64,000 nucleotides of DNA from Nocardia yamanashiensis NBRC 100130. Its GTDB lineage: Bacteria > Actinomycetota > Actinomycetes > Mycobacteriales > Mycobacteriaceae. Made by a program: the position numbers and the translations under genes. Position 1 is the first letter of the stretch. The number at the start of each line of letters is the position of its first letter. Location of the stretch: the NCBI RefSeq assembly GCF_001613325.1, contig NZ_BDCD01000002.1, positions 186,001-250,000 on the forward strand, read 5' to 3'. The notes beneath the pieces were generated by a model. It was given only the letters and a program-made list of their open reading frames with translations. It was not told where the DNA came from and did not search any database. Positions 15,574 through 23,540 of the stretch are shown one piece after another.

Positions 15574-15587
15574 CGGTTACGTAACCG
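15574..15587. promoter_or_regulatory. Operator palindrome between TetR and amidase
   Basis: CGGTTACGTAACCG is fully self-complementary. It lies centrally between the divergent TetR and amidase genes, where a TetR dimer would control both promoters. Confidence 0.7.
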
Positions 15588-15648
15588 ATCGGTACGGCTA
15601 TCGTGGTCGGTGCGGGAGCAACGGGAACCCGCGCGTGAGGAGACGACG

Positions 15649-17139
15649 ATGAGGTACGACGAGTACCGCGCCCACGATGCCGTCGGACTGGCCGGATTGG
15701 TCGCCCGCGGCGAGGCGCACCCCACCGAACTCTTGCAGGCGGCCCTGGACCGGCACGCCCAGGTCGGGCCGGCCATCAATGCGGTGAGCCTGCTCATGGA
15801 CCAGGTCGGCAAGGAACTCGCCGATCGCCCGGAGCGGTCCGGGGCGTTCGCGGGCGTGCCGTTCCTGATCAAGGACCTGGTGCAGGACTACGCCGGATAC
15901 CCGACCTCGGCGGGAACCGGTCCGCTGCGGCGCATTCCGGCCGAACGGCACAGCGTGGTGGTGCGGCGGTGGCTGGACGCGGGGCTGGTGGTGTTCGGCA
16001 AGACGGCGACCCCGGAATTCGGCAGCAAGGGCATCACCGAGACCCGGACCTTCGGGGCCACCCGGAATCCGTGGGATCTGGGGCGCACGCCGGGCGGGTC
16101 GTCCGGTGGTTCGGCGGCGGCGGTCGCGGCCGGCATCGTGCCGGTGGCGGGCGCCAGCGACGGCGGCGGGTCGATCCGGATCCCGGCCGCGCACACCGGA
16201 CTGTTCGGGCTCAAGCCCGGGCGCGGCCTGGTCTCCAGCGGGCCGGTGCTGGGTGATCCGCTGTTCGGGGCGGCGTCGGAGGGCGTGCTGTCGCGGTCGG
16301 TGCGCGATACCGCCCGCATGCTCGACATTCTCGCGGTGCCGGACGCGGCCGCGCCGTTCCATATCGAGCGGCCCGAGCGGCCCTACTTCGATGCGGTCAG
16401 CGATGCGCCGCGCCGGCTGCGGATCGGGTTCAGCCACGACTCCCCGCTGGGCACACCGGTGCACGCGGAAGCCGTTCGCGCCGTGGAGAATACGGCCGCA
16501 CTGCTCGAATCCCTCGGGCACCGGGTCGAATCCGCGACGCCGCAGCTCGACGGCAAGCAGATGGCCACGGACTTCATGACGGTGTGGACCGCCGTGGCCG
16601 CCGCGGAACTGGCCGAAGCCTGCCGCCGGACCGGGGCGCGGCCGGGCGAATTCGATGTCGATACCCAGGTGCTCGCGGCGGTCGGCCGGGCGGTGTCCGC
16701 GCCCGCGCTGGTCGAAGCGCAGGCGCGCTGGAATGTGTACACGCGGGCGCTGGCGGAGTTCCACGAACGGTTCGACCTATTGCTGACCCCGACCTTGGCC
16801 GAGCCGCCCTTGCTGATCGGGCAGAACCGGACGCCCGCGGCGCTGGAACGGGCGCTGCCGCCGCTGCTCAAGCTCGGAGCCGGAAACGTGTTGCCGCGCA
16901 CCGACTTCTATCGCGAGCTGGTGACCGCGAATCTGGCGGCGGTTCCGTTCACGCAGCTGGCCAATATCACCGGGCGGCCCGCCATGAGCGTCCCGACGCA
17001 TTGGACGGCCATGGATCTGCCGCTGGGGACCCAGTTCGTCGGACCGCCGGGGAGCGAATACCTGCTGCTGCAATTGGCGGCCGAGCTGGAAACGGCGGTG
17101 CCGTGGGCGGATCGGCAGCCGCCGGTCACCCGGCGCTGA
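15649..17139 (+). CDS. Amidase (amidase-signature family)
   Basis: 496-residue amidase-signature enzyme that hydrolyses an amide to carboxylate and ammonia. The Ser-Ser-Lys triad is visible: Lys in FLIKDLVQ, the cis-Ser in GGSSGGSAAAVAAG, and the nucleophile Ser in SDGGGSIRIPAAHTG. GAGGAGAC precedes the ATG. No GatB/GatC partner is nearby and the sequence lacks GatA features, so it is a catabolic or detoxifying amidase. It is likely induced through the divergent TetR. The 3' end overlaps the convergent Nudix gene by 14 bp. Confidence 0.92.
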   Translation: MRYDEYRAHDAVGLAGLVARGEAHPTELLQAALDRHAQVGPAINAVSLLMDQVGKELADRPERSGAFAGVPFLIKDLVQDYAGYPTSAGTGPLRRIPAERHSVVVRRWLDAGLVVFGKTATPEFGSKGITETRTFGATRNPWDLGRTPGGSSGGSAAAVAAGIVPVAGASDGGGSIRIPAAHTGLFGLKPGRGLVSSGPVLGDPLFGAASEGVLSRSVRDTARMLDILAVPDAAAPFHIERPERPYFDAVSDAPRRLRIGFSHDSPLGTPVHAEAVRAVENTAALLESLGHRVESATPQLDGKQMATDFMTVWTAVAAAELAEACRRTGARPGEFDVDTQVLAAVGRAVSAPALVEAQARWNVYTRALAEFHERFDLLLTPTLAEPPLLIGQNRTPAALERALPPLLKLGAGNVLPRTDFYRELVTANLAAVPFTQLANITGRPAMSVPTHWTAMDLPLGTQFVGPPGSEYLLLQLAAELETAVPWADRQPPVTRR

Positions 17140-17587
17140 ACGGCGCGCCGTATTCGAGGTAGCCGGGCGCGTCCTGCCCGGCCGCCCGGAACGCCTCGCG
17201 CAATCGGCGCGCCAGGCGGGGGATCACATAGTCGCCGACCTGCTCGATCGGCACCCAGGCCCAGCCGTCCAATTCGCTGGCCTGCAGCACGATTTCGCGT
17301 TCGTCCGCGAGTTCGATGGTCCCGCAATCGAAGACGTAGAGGATCTTGTCGCCGTCGGCGTCGCTGGGCGCCCAGTCGTGGACCAGCAGGCGGCGCGGCG
17401 GCCGGTCCAGGCCGAGTTCCTCGCGGAGTTCGCGCCGGCAAGCGGCGGAGGGGGATTCGCCGCGATCCACGCCGCCGCCGGGGATGTCCCAGCCGTTGCC
17501 GTAGGTCTTGTGGACCAGGAAGACGTCGCGGCCCCGGGTGAACAGGGCCCCGGCGGCCAGGCGGGCGCGGGCTGGGTCATCGGTCAT
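17126..17587 (-). CDS. Nudix hydrolase
   Basis: 153 residues with a perfect Nudix box, GX5EX7REUXEEXGU, in GGGVDRGESPSAACRRELRE followed by ELG, near residues 38-60. It cleaves a nucleoside diphosphate linked to another moiety, using Mg2+ bound by the box glutamates. The N-terminus (ARLAAGALFTRGRDVFLVHK) is typical of small single-domain members. The substrate cannot be assigned. Convergent with the amidase and followed after 10 bp by a membrane protein gene on the same strand. Confidence 0.9.
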   Translation of the reverse strand: MTDDPARARLAAGALFTRGRDVFLVHKTYGNGWDIPGGGVDRGESPSAACRRELREELGLDRPPRRLLVHDWAPSDADGDKILYVFDCGTIELADEREIVLQASELDGWAWVPIEQVGDYVIPRLARRLREAFRAAGQDAPGYLEYGAPFSAG

Positions 17588-17597
17588 GGGCTGATTC

Positions 17598-18215
17598 TCA
17601 TCGAGCCGGGACCGGTTCGGCCATTTCCGCCACGGGGTTTCGGTGGCGACGGTGCTGACGGTAGGCGTAGCCGCCGAGGGCGGCCAGCACGACCAGCTCC
17701 AGCAATGGGGATATACCGGCCACGACCGGGATCGGGAGCAGGAAGACGAGGGCCGCGCGCACAGCCGACTCGGCGGTGAGGACCGCGCCCCACAGTGTGG
17801 TCCGCTGCCGGTGGGTCTGAATTTCCCCGGGGGACAGGGTTTCCGCGCCGTGCAGGCGCTGGGCGAGATAGGCCGTGACCGGCACGGCCGTGCGCGTGCT
17901 GGCCAGGAAGATCAGGCCGGTGATCGCGCTGATGGCGGGGTCGCGCAGCAGCACCAGGCGCGGATCGTGGGTGGCGAGTGCCATGGCCAGCATGAGGGCG
18001 TACGTGACGATCATGGTGAGCGCCACGGCATCCAGCTGCCGGGTGCGGAGGGTGCCGACGGCCAGCCAGCAGGTCGCCACCGTCGCGGCGGTGATCAATG
18101 CGCGGACCACGCCGAAACCGGCGGCCTGGGTGAGGTAGAAGGCGGCGGGGGAGACGCCGAGATCCAGTGCGAGCCAGAGGAACCGGAGTCCTCGGCGGGG
18201 GACGGGGAGCAGCAT
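17598..18215 (-). CDS. Polytopic membrane protein, VC0807-like
   Basis: 205 residues with about five hydrophobic helices and a basic C-terminus. The overall pattern recalls VC0807-family proteins of unknown function. I favour the ATG at 18215 (MLLPVPRRGLRF) because an alternative TTG at 18269 would start only five bases from an operator-like palindrome and add an unconserved-looking tail. It is divergent from two small membrane protein genes and a TetR across the TACGAACGTA operators, so all four genes may answer to that TetR. Confidence 0.65.
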   Translation of the reverse strand: MLLPVPRRGLRFLWLALDLGVSPAAFYLTQAAGFGVVRALITAATVATCWLAVGTLRTRQLDAVALTMIVTYALMLAMALATHDPRLVLLRDPAISAITGLIFLASTRTAVPVTAYLAQRLHGAETLSPGEIQTHRQRTTLWGAVLTAESAVRAALVFLLPIPVVAGISPLLELVVLAALGGYAYRQHRRHRNPVAEMAEPVPAR

Positions 18216-18274
18216 GATCGGCTCGGATCGAGGTCGGGGACCGGTCGGATCGGGTCCGTTGAAATTCAAGCTAC

Positions 18275-18288
18275 CATACGAACGTATG
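18275..18288. promoter_or_regulatory. TACGAACGTA operator, copy 1
   Basis: CATACG-AA-CGTATG, 6-bp arms, located in the divergent promoter region. It shares its 10-bp core with copies at 18321 and 33403. Confidence 0.62.
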
Positions 18289-18319
18289 AGGGATTAAGGT
18301 GTGAATATCTGAAGGTGCT

Positions 18320-18331
18320 ATACGAACGTAT
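18320..18331. promoter_or_regulatory. TACGAACGTA operator, copy 2
   Basis: ATACG-AA-CGTAT, 44 bp centre to centre from copy 1 (about four helical turns) and 11 bases before the start of the small membrane gene. The pair suits cooperative binding by the TetR encoded in the same operon. Confidence 0.62.
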
Positions 18332-18342
18332 TAGGAGCGATC

Positions 18343-18645
18343 GTGTTCAGGTTATTGGAACTGCTGGGCCTGTGCGCCCCGCTCGCGGGCGCCGGACTCG
18401 CCGTCTACTACCGCCGCCGGCTCGCCACGGCCTTCCCGTTCGCCCTCGGCGCTTCGCTACTGGCCCTCATCGCCTCCGGCATCGCCCTCGCCGCCGACCG
18501 GCTGCGCTGGTTCGGCGGCGACGCGGAGGGCATCGTCGAACACATGGAACTGGGTGCGGGACTGCGCAATCTGTTCCTGATCGGCGCCTGGGCGCTGCTG
18601 CTCGTCGCCATCGCGCGCACGCGGGGTGCGGAGGTTCGGCGATGA
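18343..18645 (+). CDS. Small membrane protein (100 aa)
   Basis: 100 residues with three predicted membrane helices (about residues 3-21, 32-50, 78-93) and no recognised domain. GTG start with TTAGGAG upstream. Its stop overlaps the next ATG (ATGA). First gene of a three-gene operon with another small membrane protein and a TetR. A two-subunit small transporter is possible, but helix number and lack of an SMR signature do not support calling it one. Function unknown. Confidence 0.72.
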   Translation: MFRLLELLGLCAPLAGAGLAVYYRRRLATAFPFALGASLLALIASGIALAADRLRWFGGDAEGIVEHMELGAGLRNLFLIGAWALLLVAIARTRGAEVRR

Positions 18646-19049
18646 GCGCCCTGTTTCCCGCCACCGAGGCCGTGGTCGTCGTGCTCGCGGTGGGTACCGC
18701 CGCGTTCGGATTTCGTCTGGCGCGGCGGCATCGGACCGCTGGGTATTGCACTGCCGCGGGCGCGTTCGTGTGGCTGCTGGCCGAGGGGCTGCACTGGGTT
18801 CAGGGGGTCGTGATCGCGCCCCGGGTGGCGGGGGAGGAGCACGGGTTCCCGCGGGTGCTAGTGACGATGCTGGGCGAGGCGGTGTATTTCGGACTGGGTG
18901 GTCTGGGCATACTGCTGTTGTTCTTCGCCGCCGTGGCCGACCGGCCCGCCCGCGACGACGAACGTCCCGAACCGACCGCCTTGGCGCAGCGACTGATCGG
19001 CGCGGCCTGGCGTTACTACTCCAGCCAGAGGGGCCGACATGCGCGATAG
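18642..19049 (+). CDS. Small membrane protein (135 aa)
   Basis: 135 residues with about three hydrophobic segments (residues 8-26, 35-55, 78-98) and a charged C-terminal tail. No family recognised. It overlaps the preceding gene by 4 bp and the TetR gene by 11 bp, so the three are co-translated. Probably forms a membrane unit with the 100-residue protein, under control of the TetR. Function unknown. Confidence 0.72.
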   Translation: MSALFPATEAVVVVLAVGTAAFGFRLARRHRTAGYCTAAGAFVWLLAEGLHWVQGVVIAPRVAGEEHGFPRVLVTMLGEAVYFGLGGLGILLLFFAAVADRPARDDERPEPTALAQRLIGAAWRYYSSQRGRHAR

Positions 19050-19626
19050 CCGCACCGCCGCCGACAGCACCGACCGGCGCGCGCAGCTGCTGGACCGGCT
19101 GGCCGACGCCATTGCCGAAGGCGGGATCGAGGGGGTGAGCATCCGGGATCTGGCGCAGCGGGCGGGGGTGTCCATCGGGACCGTCCAGTACTACTTCTCC
19201 ACCAAGACCGATCTGCTCACGGCCGCTTGGTATCACGTGCGCGATCAGGCGCTCGAACGGTTCCATCAATCCGGGATCGGGGAGCTGGAACCGCGCGAAC
19301 AACTGCTCGGCGTCACCGAGCTGCTGCTCACGCCGACCCCGGAACATCGGCTCTCGCGGATGTGGCTGGCGCTGGTGGCGCGGGCCGCCCACGATCCGGG
19401 AATCGCCGCCCTGCATCGCGAGCAGTGGGCCGATACCGCCGGGCTGCTGGCGCGCCTGCTCGCCGCCGCCAATCCGGCGCGCGCCGGTGAATCCGCCGAT
19501 GCCGCAACCGAACTGCTGGGGCTGCTCGACGGTCTCTCCATCGCCGTCCTCACCGAACCCGATCGGGTGTCGCCCGAACGCGGCCGGCGTATCGCCCGCG
19601 CCTGGGTGCGGCGCTGGCTGGCGTGA
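19039..19626 (+). CDS. TetR family regulator
   Basis: 195 residues. The N-terminal helix-turn-helix is IRDLAQRAGVSIGTVQYYFS (about residues 35-54) with a BetI-like C-terminal domain (TELLGLLDGLSIAVL). Third gene of the operon. The candidate operators are the paired TACGAACGTA palindromes at 18275 and 18320, which would make it an autoregulator of the operon and of the divergent membrane gene. Confidence 0.9.
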   Translation: MRDSRTAADSTDRRAQLLDRLADAIAEGGIEGVSIRDLAQRAGVSIGTVQYYFSTKTDLLTAAWYHVRDQALERFHQSGIGELEPREQLLGVTELLLTPTPEHRLSRMWLALVARAAHDPGIAALHREQWADTAGLLARLLAAANPARAGESADAATELLGLLDGLSIAVLTEPDRVSPERGRRIARAWVRRWLA

Positions 19627-19633
19627 GGACGGT

Positions 19634-20530
19634 TCAGGTCAGGGCGGGCCGCAGCAGGGTCACGGCGGCCGTGAGCGCGGATTCGGCATCGGCCCAAGAG
19701 GTTTCGACCGGCTGGGTGGTGAGGATGACGACGGCGTAATGCAGCGGGCGGTCGTCGGCGGGTGCTACCAGGCCCGTGGTGGCCAAAGTGAGCGAGTCGT
19801 CGAGATACATCCAGCCCTGTTTGACGGCCCACGGATGGCCGGACAGCGCACTCGGGATGCCGAAGTACTGGTCGGTGCCGTCGGCCGAGATCTCCTCGGT
19901 GTCGCGCAGCGCCGTGAGGATGAGATCGCGTGCCGGCGCCGGGACCCGGGTGGTCAGATAGGTCAGCATCGCCACCACATCCCTTGGCGTGGTGAGGGTT
20001 TCGCCCCACTGATCGAGATCGTCGGGCGGCACCGTGCCCGGCAGTCCGATCAGCGTCGTCATGCGGGTGATGATGGCCTCGCGCCCGCCCTCGTCCCAGA
20101 GCGCGTCGGCGATATCGTCGTCACTGGTGGCCAACATGGCGGTGAGCAGCTCGGCCGCACTCGAATCTGGTTGCCAGTCAGCGCGTTTCAGTGCGTCCAG
20201 GGCGATGAGCACCTTCACCACCGAAGCCGTGTAGAACTGGCTGCCCGCGTTCACGGTCGCGATCACCGTGCCGGTCGCGATATCGACCACGTCGATCCCG
20301 GCGGTGGTGCCGGGGGCGATGGTCTCGATCGCCTCTTGCATGCGCCGCGCCAATTCGGCCGCCGCCGGCGCGGCCGGGGCAATGGTTGCCGGAGGTTTGA
20401 TCAAGAGCGGAACCGGTCCGGTCGGGTTGTTTCCCGTCGCGGCGGCCCTGGCCGCCAGTAGCGCCACGATAGCGGCGGCCGCCAGCCACAGCCACCGCAT
20501 ACGCGCCGATCCCGGCCCCTTCTCCTGCAT
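19634..20530 (-). CDS. Serine hydrolase of the penicillin-binding/class A beta-lactamase fold
   Basis: 298 residues with an N-terminal hydrophobic segment (LWLAAAAIVALLAARAAA) that is a signal anchor or signal peptide. The active-site S-x-x-K is SVVK in YTASVVKVLIALDAL. Where class A beta-lactamases have SDN and KTG it has SDD and KQG, and no clear ExxLN omega loop is visible. It is therefore probably not a beta-lactamase, rather an extracytoplasmic hydrolase of the beta-lactamase2 type common in actinobacteria. An internal ATG (MRWLWL, residue 11) is an alternative start. Convergent with the TetR operon. Confidence 0.78.
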   Translation of the reverse strand: MQEKGPGSARMRWLWLAAAAIVALLAARAAATGNNPTGPVPLLIKPPATIAPAAPAAAELARRMQEAIETIAPGTTAGIDVVDIATGTVIATVNAGSQFYTASVVKVLIALDALKRADWQPDSSAAELLTAMLATSDDDIADALWDEGGREAIITRMTTLIGLPGTVPPDDLDQWGETLTTPRDVVAMLTYLTTRVPAPARDLILTALRDTEEISADGTDQYFGIPSALSGHPWAVKQGWMYLDDSLTLATTGLVAPADDRPLHYAVVILTTQPVETSWADAESALTAAVTLLRPALT

Positions 20531-20672
20531 GTGTCAACTATCACCGGGCTCGCCGCCGCGTGGTATGCCCTGCGGTTGCCTCGCCGGTCTCGATTCGGTG
20601 TCGGCCCGGCTCGATTCATCGTGTGCGATCTACCATCGCGATAGGTCGGGGTTCGTCCGATGGAGGCCCCAG

Positions 20673-21245
20673 ATGCAGATGAATTCTGAGTTTCTCCGGA
20701 ACACGCTCGCCAGGTGTGTGCTCCCGCTCGCGCTCGGCGCAATATTCCTATCCCTACCGGTCGCCATGCCCGCCGCGCAGGCCGACGCCGACTACGGCGG
20801 CGGGTGCGTGCTCTACTCCGGCAATCGCGCCGCGACCATCGACTCACTACGTTTCCGCTGCTCGAATGCCCAGCAGGACAGTATCTTCCGCGATGCCCCG
20901 CGCGGTGCGGTGCCCATGGGCGTCAAGGACGGGTGGGTGGCGCGGGGCGATGTGAAGCCCATCGCCCCGGCACTGTGGATCGGCAAGACCTTCTACACCG
21001 GACCCGACGGCGGGTACCTGCTGAACCGGTTGACGCCGGCCGGTATCGAGGCGATACAGGCCAACGTCTATCCCGGGGCGGCGGTGCTGGACGGCGGCCC
21101 GACCTGGGCCATCGACTACGCGCCGTCACCGGTCCCGCAGGTCTACGACGAGATCCGCGAGGTCACGCCCGGCGTCTGGTTCGGGTACTCCTGGTGGCGG
21201 GAAGGCGGGGGCATCTCCCAGACCCTGATGTTCATCCTCGCCTGA
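20673..21245 (+). CDS. Secreted protein of unknown function
   Basis: 190 residues. The Sec signal peptide has a hydrophobic core LPLALGAIFLSLPVAM and cleavage near AAQADA, giving a mature protein of about 155 residues with two cysteines (GGCVLYSG, LRFRCSNA) that may form a disulphide. The ATG at 20673 has GGAGG six bases upstream. No domain recognised; Trp, Tyr and Gly are frequent in the C-terminal half (GVWFGYSWWREGGG). Divergent from the serine hydrolase and convergent with an SDR. Confidence 0.78.
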   Translation: MQMNSEFLRNTLARCVLPLALGAIFLSLPVAMPAAQADADYGGGCVLYSGNRAATIDSLRFRCSNAQQDSIFRDAPRGAVPMGVKDGWVARGDVKPIAPALWIGKTFYTGPDGGYLLNRLTPAGIEAIQANVYPGAAVLDGGPTWAIDYAPSPVPQVYDEIREVTPGVWFGYSWWREGGGISQTLMFILA

Positions 21246-21902
21246 TCAGACCAACCGGCCGCCACCGTCCACGTGGAGGGTGGCGCCGGTCAGGAACGGG
21301 TTGGTAAGGGCCAAGAGTGCGGCCGCGGAGACATCAGCGGTGCCGCCGACCCGGCGGGCGGGATTGCGGGCCGCGACGCCTTCGAAGAACGCGGCCTTGC
21401 CCGGGCCGTCCCACGCGCCGGAATCGATGATGCCGGGGGACAGCGCGTTCACGCGCAATGGCGCCAGTTCCACCGCCAGGGCTTCGGCCAGGGTCGCGGC
21501 GGCGGCATTGGTGGCGGCCATGACCGAGCGGCCCGGGGCAGGCCGCCAGGCGGCGACGCCGGAGAACAGCAGGATCGAACCGCCGGGCCGGAAGCGCGGG
21601 GCGAAATGCTTGGCGAGCAGGATGGGGCCGATCACCTTGGCGTCGAAGGCGCGATGGACGGCGTCGCGATCGAGTTCGGTGACCGGGCCGTTGGCATGAT
21701 CGGCGGCCAGGGAGACGAGGTGATCGAGTTCGCCGACGCGCTCGGCCAGGGCGCGGATCGAATCCTCGTCGGTCAGGTCCACTTCCGGGCGGCCGACCGA
21801 AATAACCTGTGCCCCTGATTCTTTCGCGTCCTGCTCGATCTGCCGGGCAATGCCGGAGCCCGCGCCGATGATCAGGACCTTCTGGTTCTGCAAAGTTGTC
21901 AT
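21246..21902 (-). CDS. Atypical short-chain dehydrogenase
   Basis: 218-residue Rossmann protein with the cofactor loop IIGAGSGIARQ and a C-terminal LTGATLHVDGGGRLV, both SDR hallmarks. The catalytic YxxxK is missing: the aligned stretch reads VMAATNAAAATLAEAL, with Met and Asn at the Tyr and Lys positions. It may be a binding or regulatory protein or use another mechanism. Start ATG at 21902. Divergent from a LysR regulator with a 79-bp gap, which suggests LysR control. Confidence 0.82.
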   Translation of the reverse strand: MTTLQNQKVLIIGAGSGIARQIEQDAKESGAQVISVGRPEVDLTDEDSIRALAERVGELDHLVSLAADHANGPVTELDRDAVHRAFDAKVIGPILLAKHFAPRFRPGGSILLFSGVAAWRPAPGRSVMAATNAAAATLAEALAVELAPLRVNALSPGIIDSGAWDGPGKAAFFEGVAARNPARRVGGTADVSAAALLALTNPFLTGATLHVDGGGRLV

Positions 21903-21937
21903 GACACGCTCAGCGTTCCCGGCCGCCCGTCTCATCC

Positions 21938-21975
21938 CATCGCGATGCGAATGTTTTCGATGCAATCCATAGAAT
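21938..21975. promoter_or_regulatory. SDR/LysR intergenic control region
   Basis: The self-complementary CATCGCGATG (21938-21947) lies midway between the divergent genes and is a candidate LysR site. TAGAAT (21970-21975) stands six bases before the LysR ATG with no Shine-Dalgarno, the geometry of a leaderless actinobacterial promoter. Confidence 0.45.
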
Positions 21976-21981
21976 CAGCGA

Positions 21982-22887
21982 ATGCCTACCTTGCGTGCGC
22001 TGGAATGCCTGGTCGCCGTCCTGGACGCCGGTTCGATCACCGAAGCCGCGGCGGCGCTGCACCTCTCACAGCCCGCGCTGTCGCATCAATTGGCGGCGCT
22101 CGAGAAGGAAATCGGCGCGCCCGTGGTGGAACGCCTGCCGCGCGGCGTACGCGCCACCCCGGTCGGCCGGGCGATCGAAGCCGATGCCCGGGCCGCGCTG
22201 GCCGCCGCCGATCGCGTCGTCGGCACCGGCAAAGCCACCGCCCGGGGCGCTGGAGGTCAACTGCGCGTGGCCTGTGCGGAGAGCTTGACGGCCGGTCTGC
22301 TCGCCCCTGTCCTGCGCACCTGGATCCGCCGAAATCCACTGGTGCGCTTGCATATCGCCGAAGCGACCAGTGCCGACGAATTGGCAGCGCTGGTGGAATC
22401 GAATGACGCGGACGTGGCGATCTGCCCGCGCCCCACACGCTGGACCGGGGCGGAGGAGCTCATCGGAACCGAAGAAATCGTCGCCGTATTCGCTCCCGGA
22501 CACCCACTCGCCGACCGCCCCCGGCTCACAGTCGCCGACCTGACCGGCGAACCGCTCGTCCACTACCACCCCGGCAACGGCCTCGCCGCCTGGCTCGACA
22601 CCGAATTGGCCCGCGGCGGCCACACCCCGAGAATCGCCATGCGCACCCGCCAGGCCGTCACCGCCGCCCAGCTCGCCGCGGCGGGCGTCGCCCCCGCCCT
22701 GGTCCCGGCCACCGCCATCCCCAGCGGGCTGTCAGCCGCCCTGTCCCGCCTCACCCCGCCCCTCGAACGAGACCTGGTGTGCCTGCTCGGCAATCCGAGC
22801 GACCCCCTGGTGCGCCGATTCACGGCCGATATCGCCAAACGCGGCGTGCCTGTACCGGCCTCGATCACCGCGAAGCTCGACAGATAA
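21982..22887 (+). CDS. LysR family regulator
   Basis: 301 residues: winged helix-turn-helix in the first 60 residues (AGSITEAAAALHLSQPALSHQLAALEKEIG) and a LysR substrate-binding domain from about residue 88 (GGQLRVACAESLTAGLLAPVL). Likely leaderless from the -10 at 21970. It presumably controls the divergent atypical SDR and itself with a small-molecule inducer. LysR tetramers usually bind T-N11-A sites; the intergenic palindrome is the best candidate. Confidence 0.92.
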   Translation: MPTLRALECLVAVLDAGSITEAAAALHLSQPALSHQLAALEKEIGAPVVERLPRGVRATPVGRAIEADARAALAAADRVVGTGKATARGAGGQLRVACAESLTAGLLAPVLRTWIRRNPLVRLHIAEATSADELAALVESNDADVAICPRPTRWTGAEELIGTEEIVAVFAPGHPLADRPRLTVADLTGEPLVHYHPGNGLAAWLDTELARGGHTPRIAMRTRQAVTAAQLAAAGVAPALVPATAIPSGLSAALSRLTPPLERDLVCLLGNPSDPLVRRFTADIAKRGVPVPASITAKLDR

Positions 22888-23030
22888 CCGGCCCACAGAT
22901 CCGCCTGCCCAGCATCCTGACGAAGACGGGCGCGCTCGGCATCCCGGAGTGGCCGCACGCCCCGCGCCGGAATGACGAAGGAGGGGTTTCGGCAGGGAGA
23001 TTGCCCGGTGTCCGGGTGCCCGGTAGCTAC

Positions 23031-23423
23031 CTACGCGGCGGAGCTGGCGACCTTGCGGGCCGTCGTGATCATGGGCACCTGGAGCGGCAGGCGGAGGAGG
23101 GCGCCGGCCTTGAGGGGCAGCGGGCGGTCGCTGGCCAGCCAGTCCCGGGCCATCTGAACATTGCCGGGGAAAACCGCGATGAGCAGCAGGACCGCCAGGC
23201 GGGCGCCCAGGCGGCGGGTGCGCGGCACCGCTACCAGCGCGCCGATGCCGAGCTCGGCCACGCCCGAGACGTAGGTGTAGGTGCGGGGTTCGCCGGGGAG
23301 CTCCGGCGGGATCAGGGCGTCGTAGAACTTCGGCGCGGCGAAATGCGTCGCGCCCGCGCCGAGTAGGGCGGCGGCGAGCAGGAAGGCCCGGCCGCGGCCG
23401 GACTGAGTAGCGGTGGTCGTCAT
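23031..23423 (-). CDS. DoxX-like membrane protein
   Basis: 130 residues with four hydrophobic helices and the pattern GATHFAAPKFYDALIPPELPG near the N-terminus and VAELGIGALVAVPRTRRLGA in the middle, as in DoxX-like proteins. Those are small membrane proteins, some linked to redox-stress complexes. Divergent from an MFS transporter. The role here is not evident. Confidence 0.8.
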   Translation of the reverse strand: MTTTATQSGRGRAFLLAAALLGAGATHFAAPKFYDALIPPELPGEPRTYTYVSGVAELGIGALVAVPRTRRLGARLAVLLLIAVFPGNVQMARDWLASDRPLPLKAGALLRLPLQVPMITTARKVASSAA

Positions 23424-23540
23424 GGTCGCAGCTTATGCCGACCGGTCCCGTTGTGGGATTTCCTCAGGGCGCGCCTAACCCTCGTTGGACCGGTGCGGTC
23501 GTTGATAGACGTGGACCTCGTTGCCTGCGAAAGGGATTCG

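Noticed and set aside
19634..20530. Class A beta-lactamase call
   Set aside because: SDN and KTG motifs are altered and no clear omega-loop ExxLN is seen, so resistance should not be inferred.
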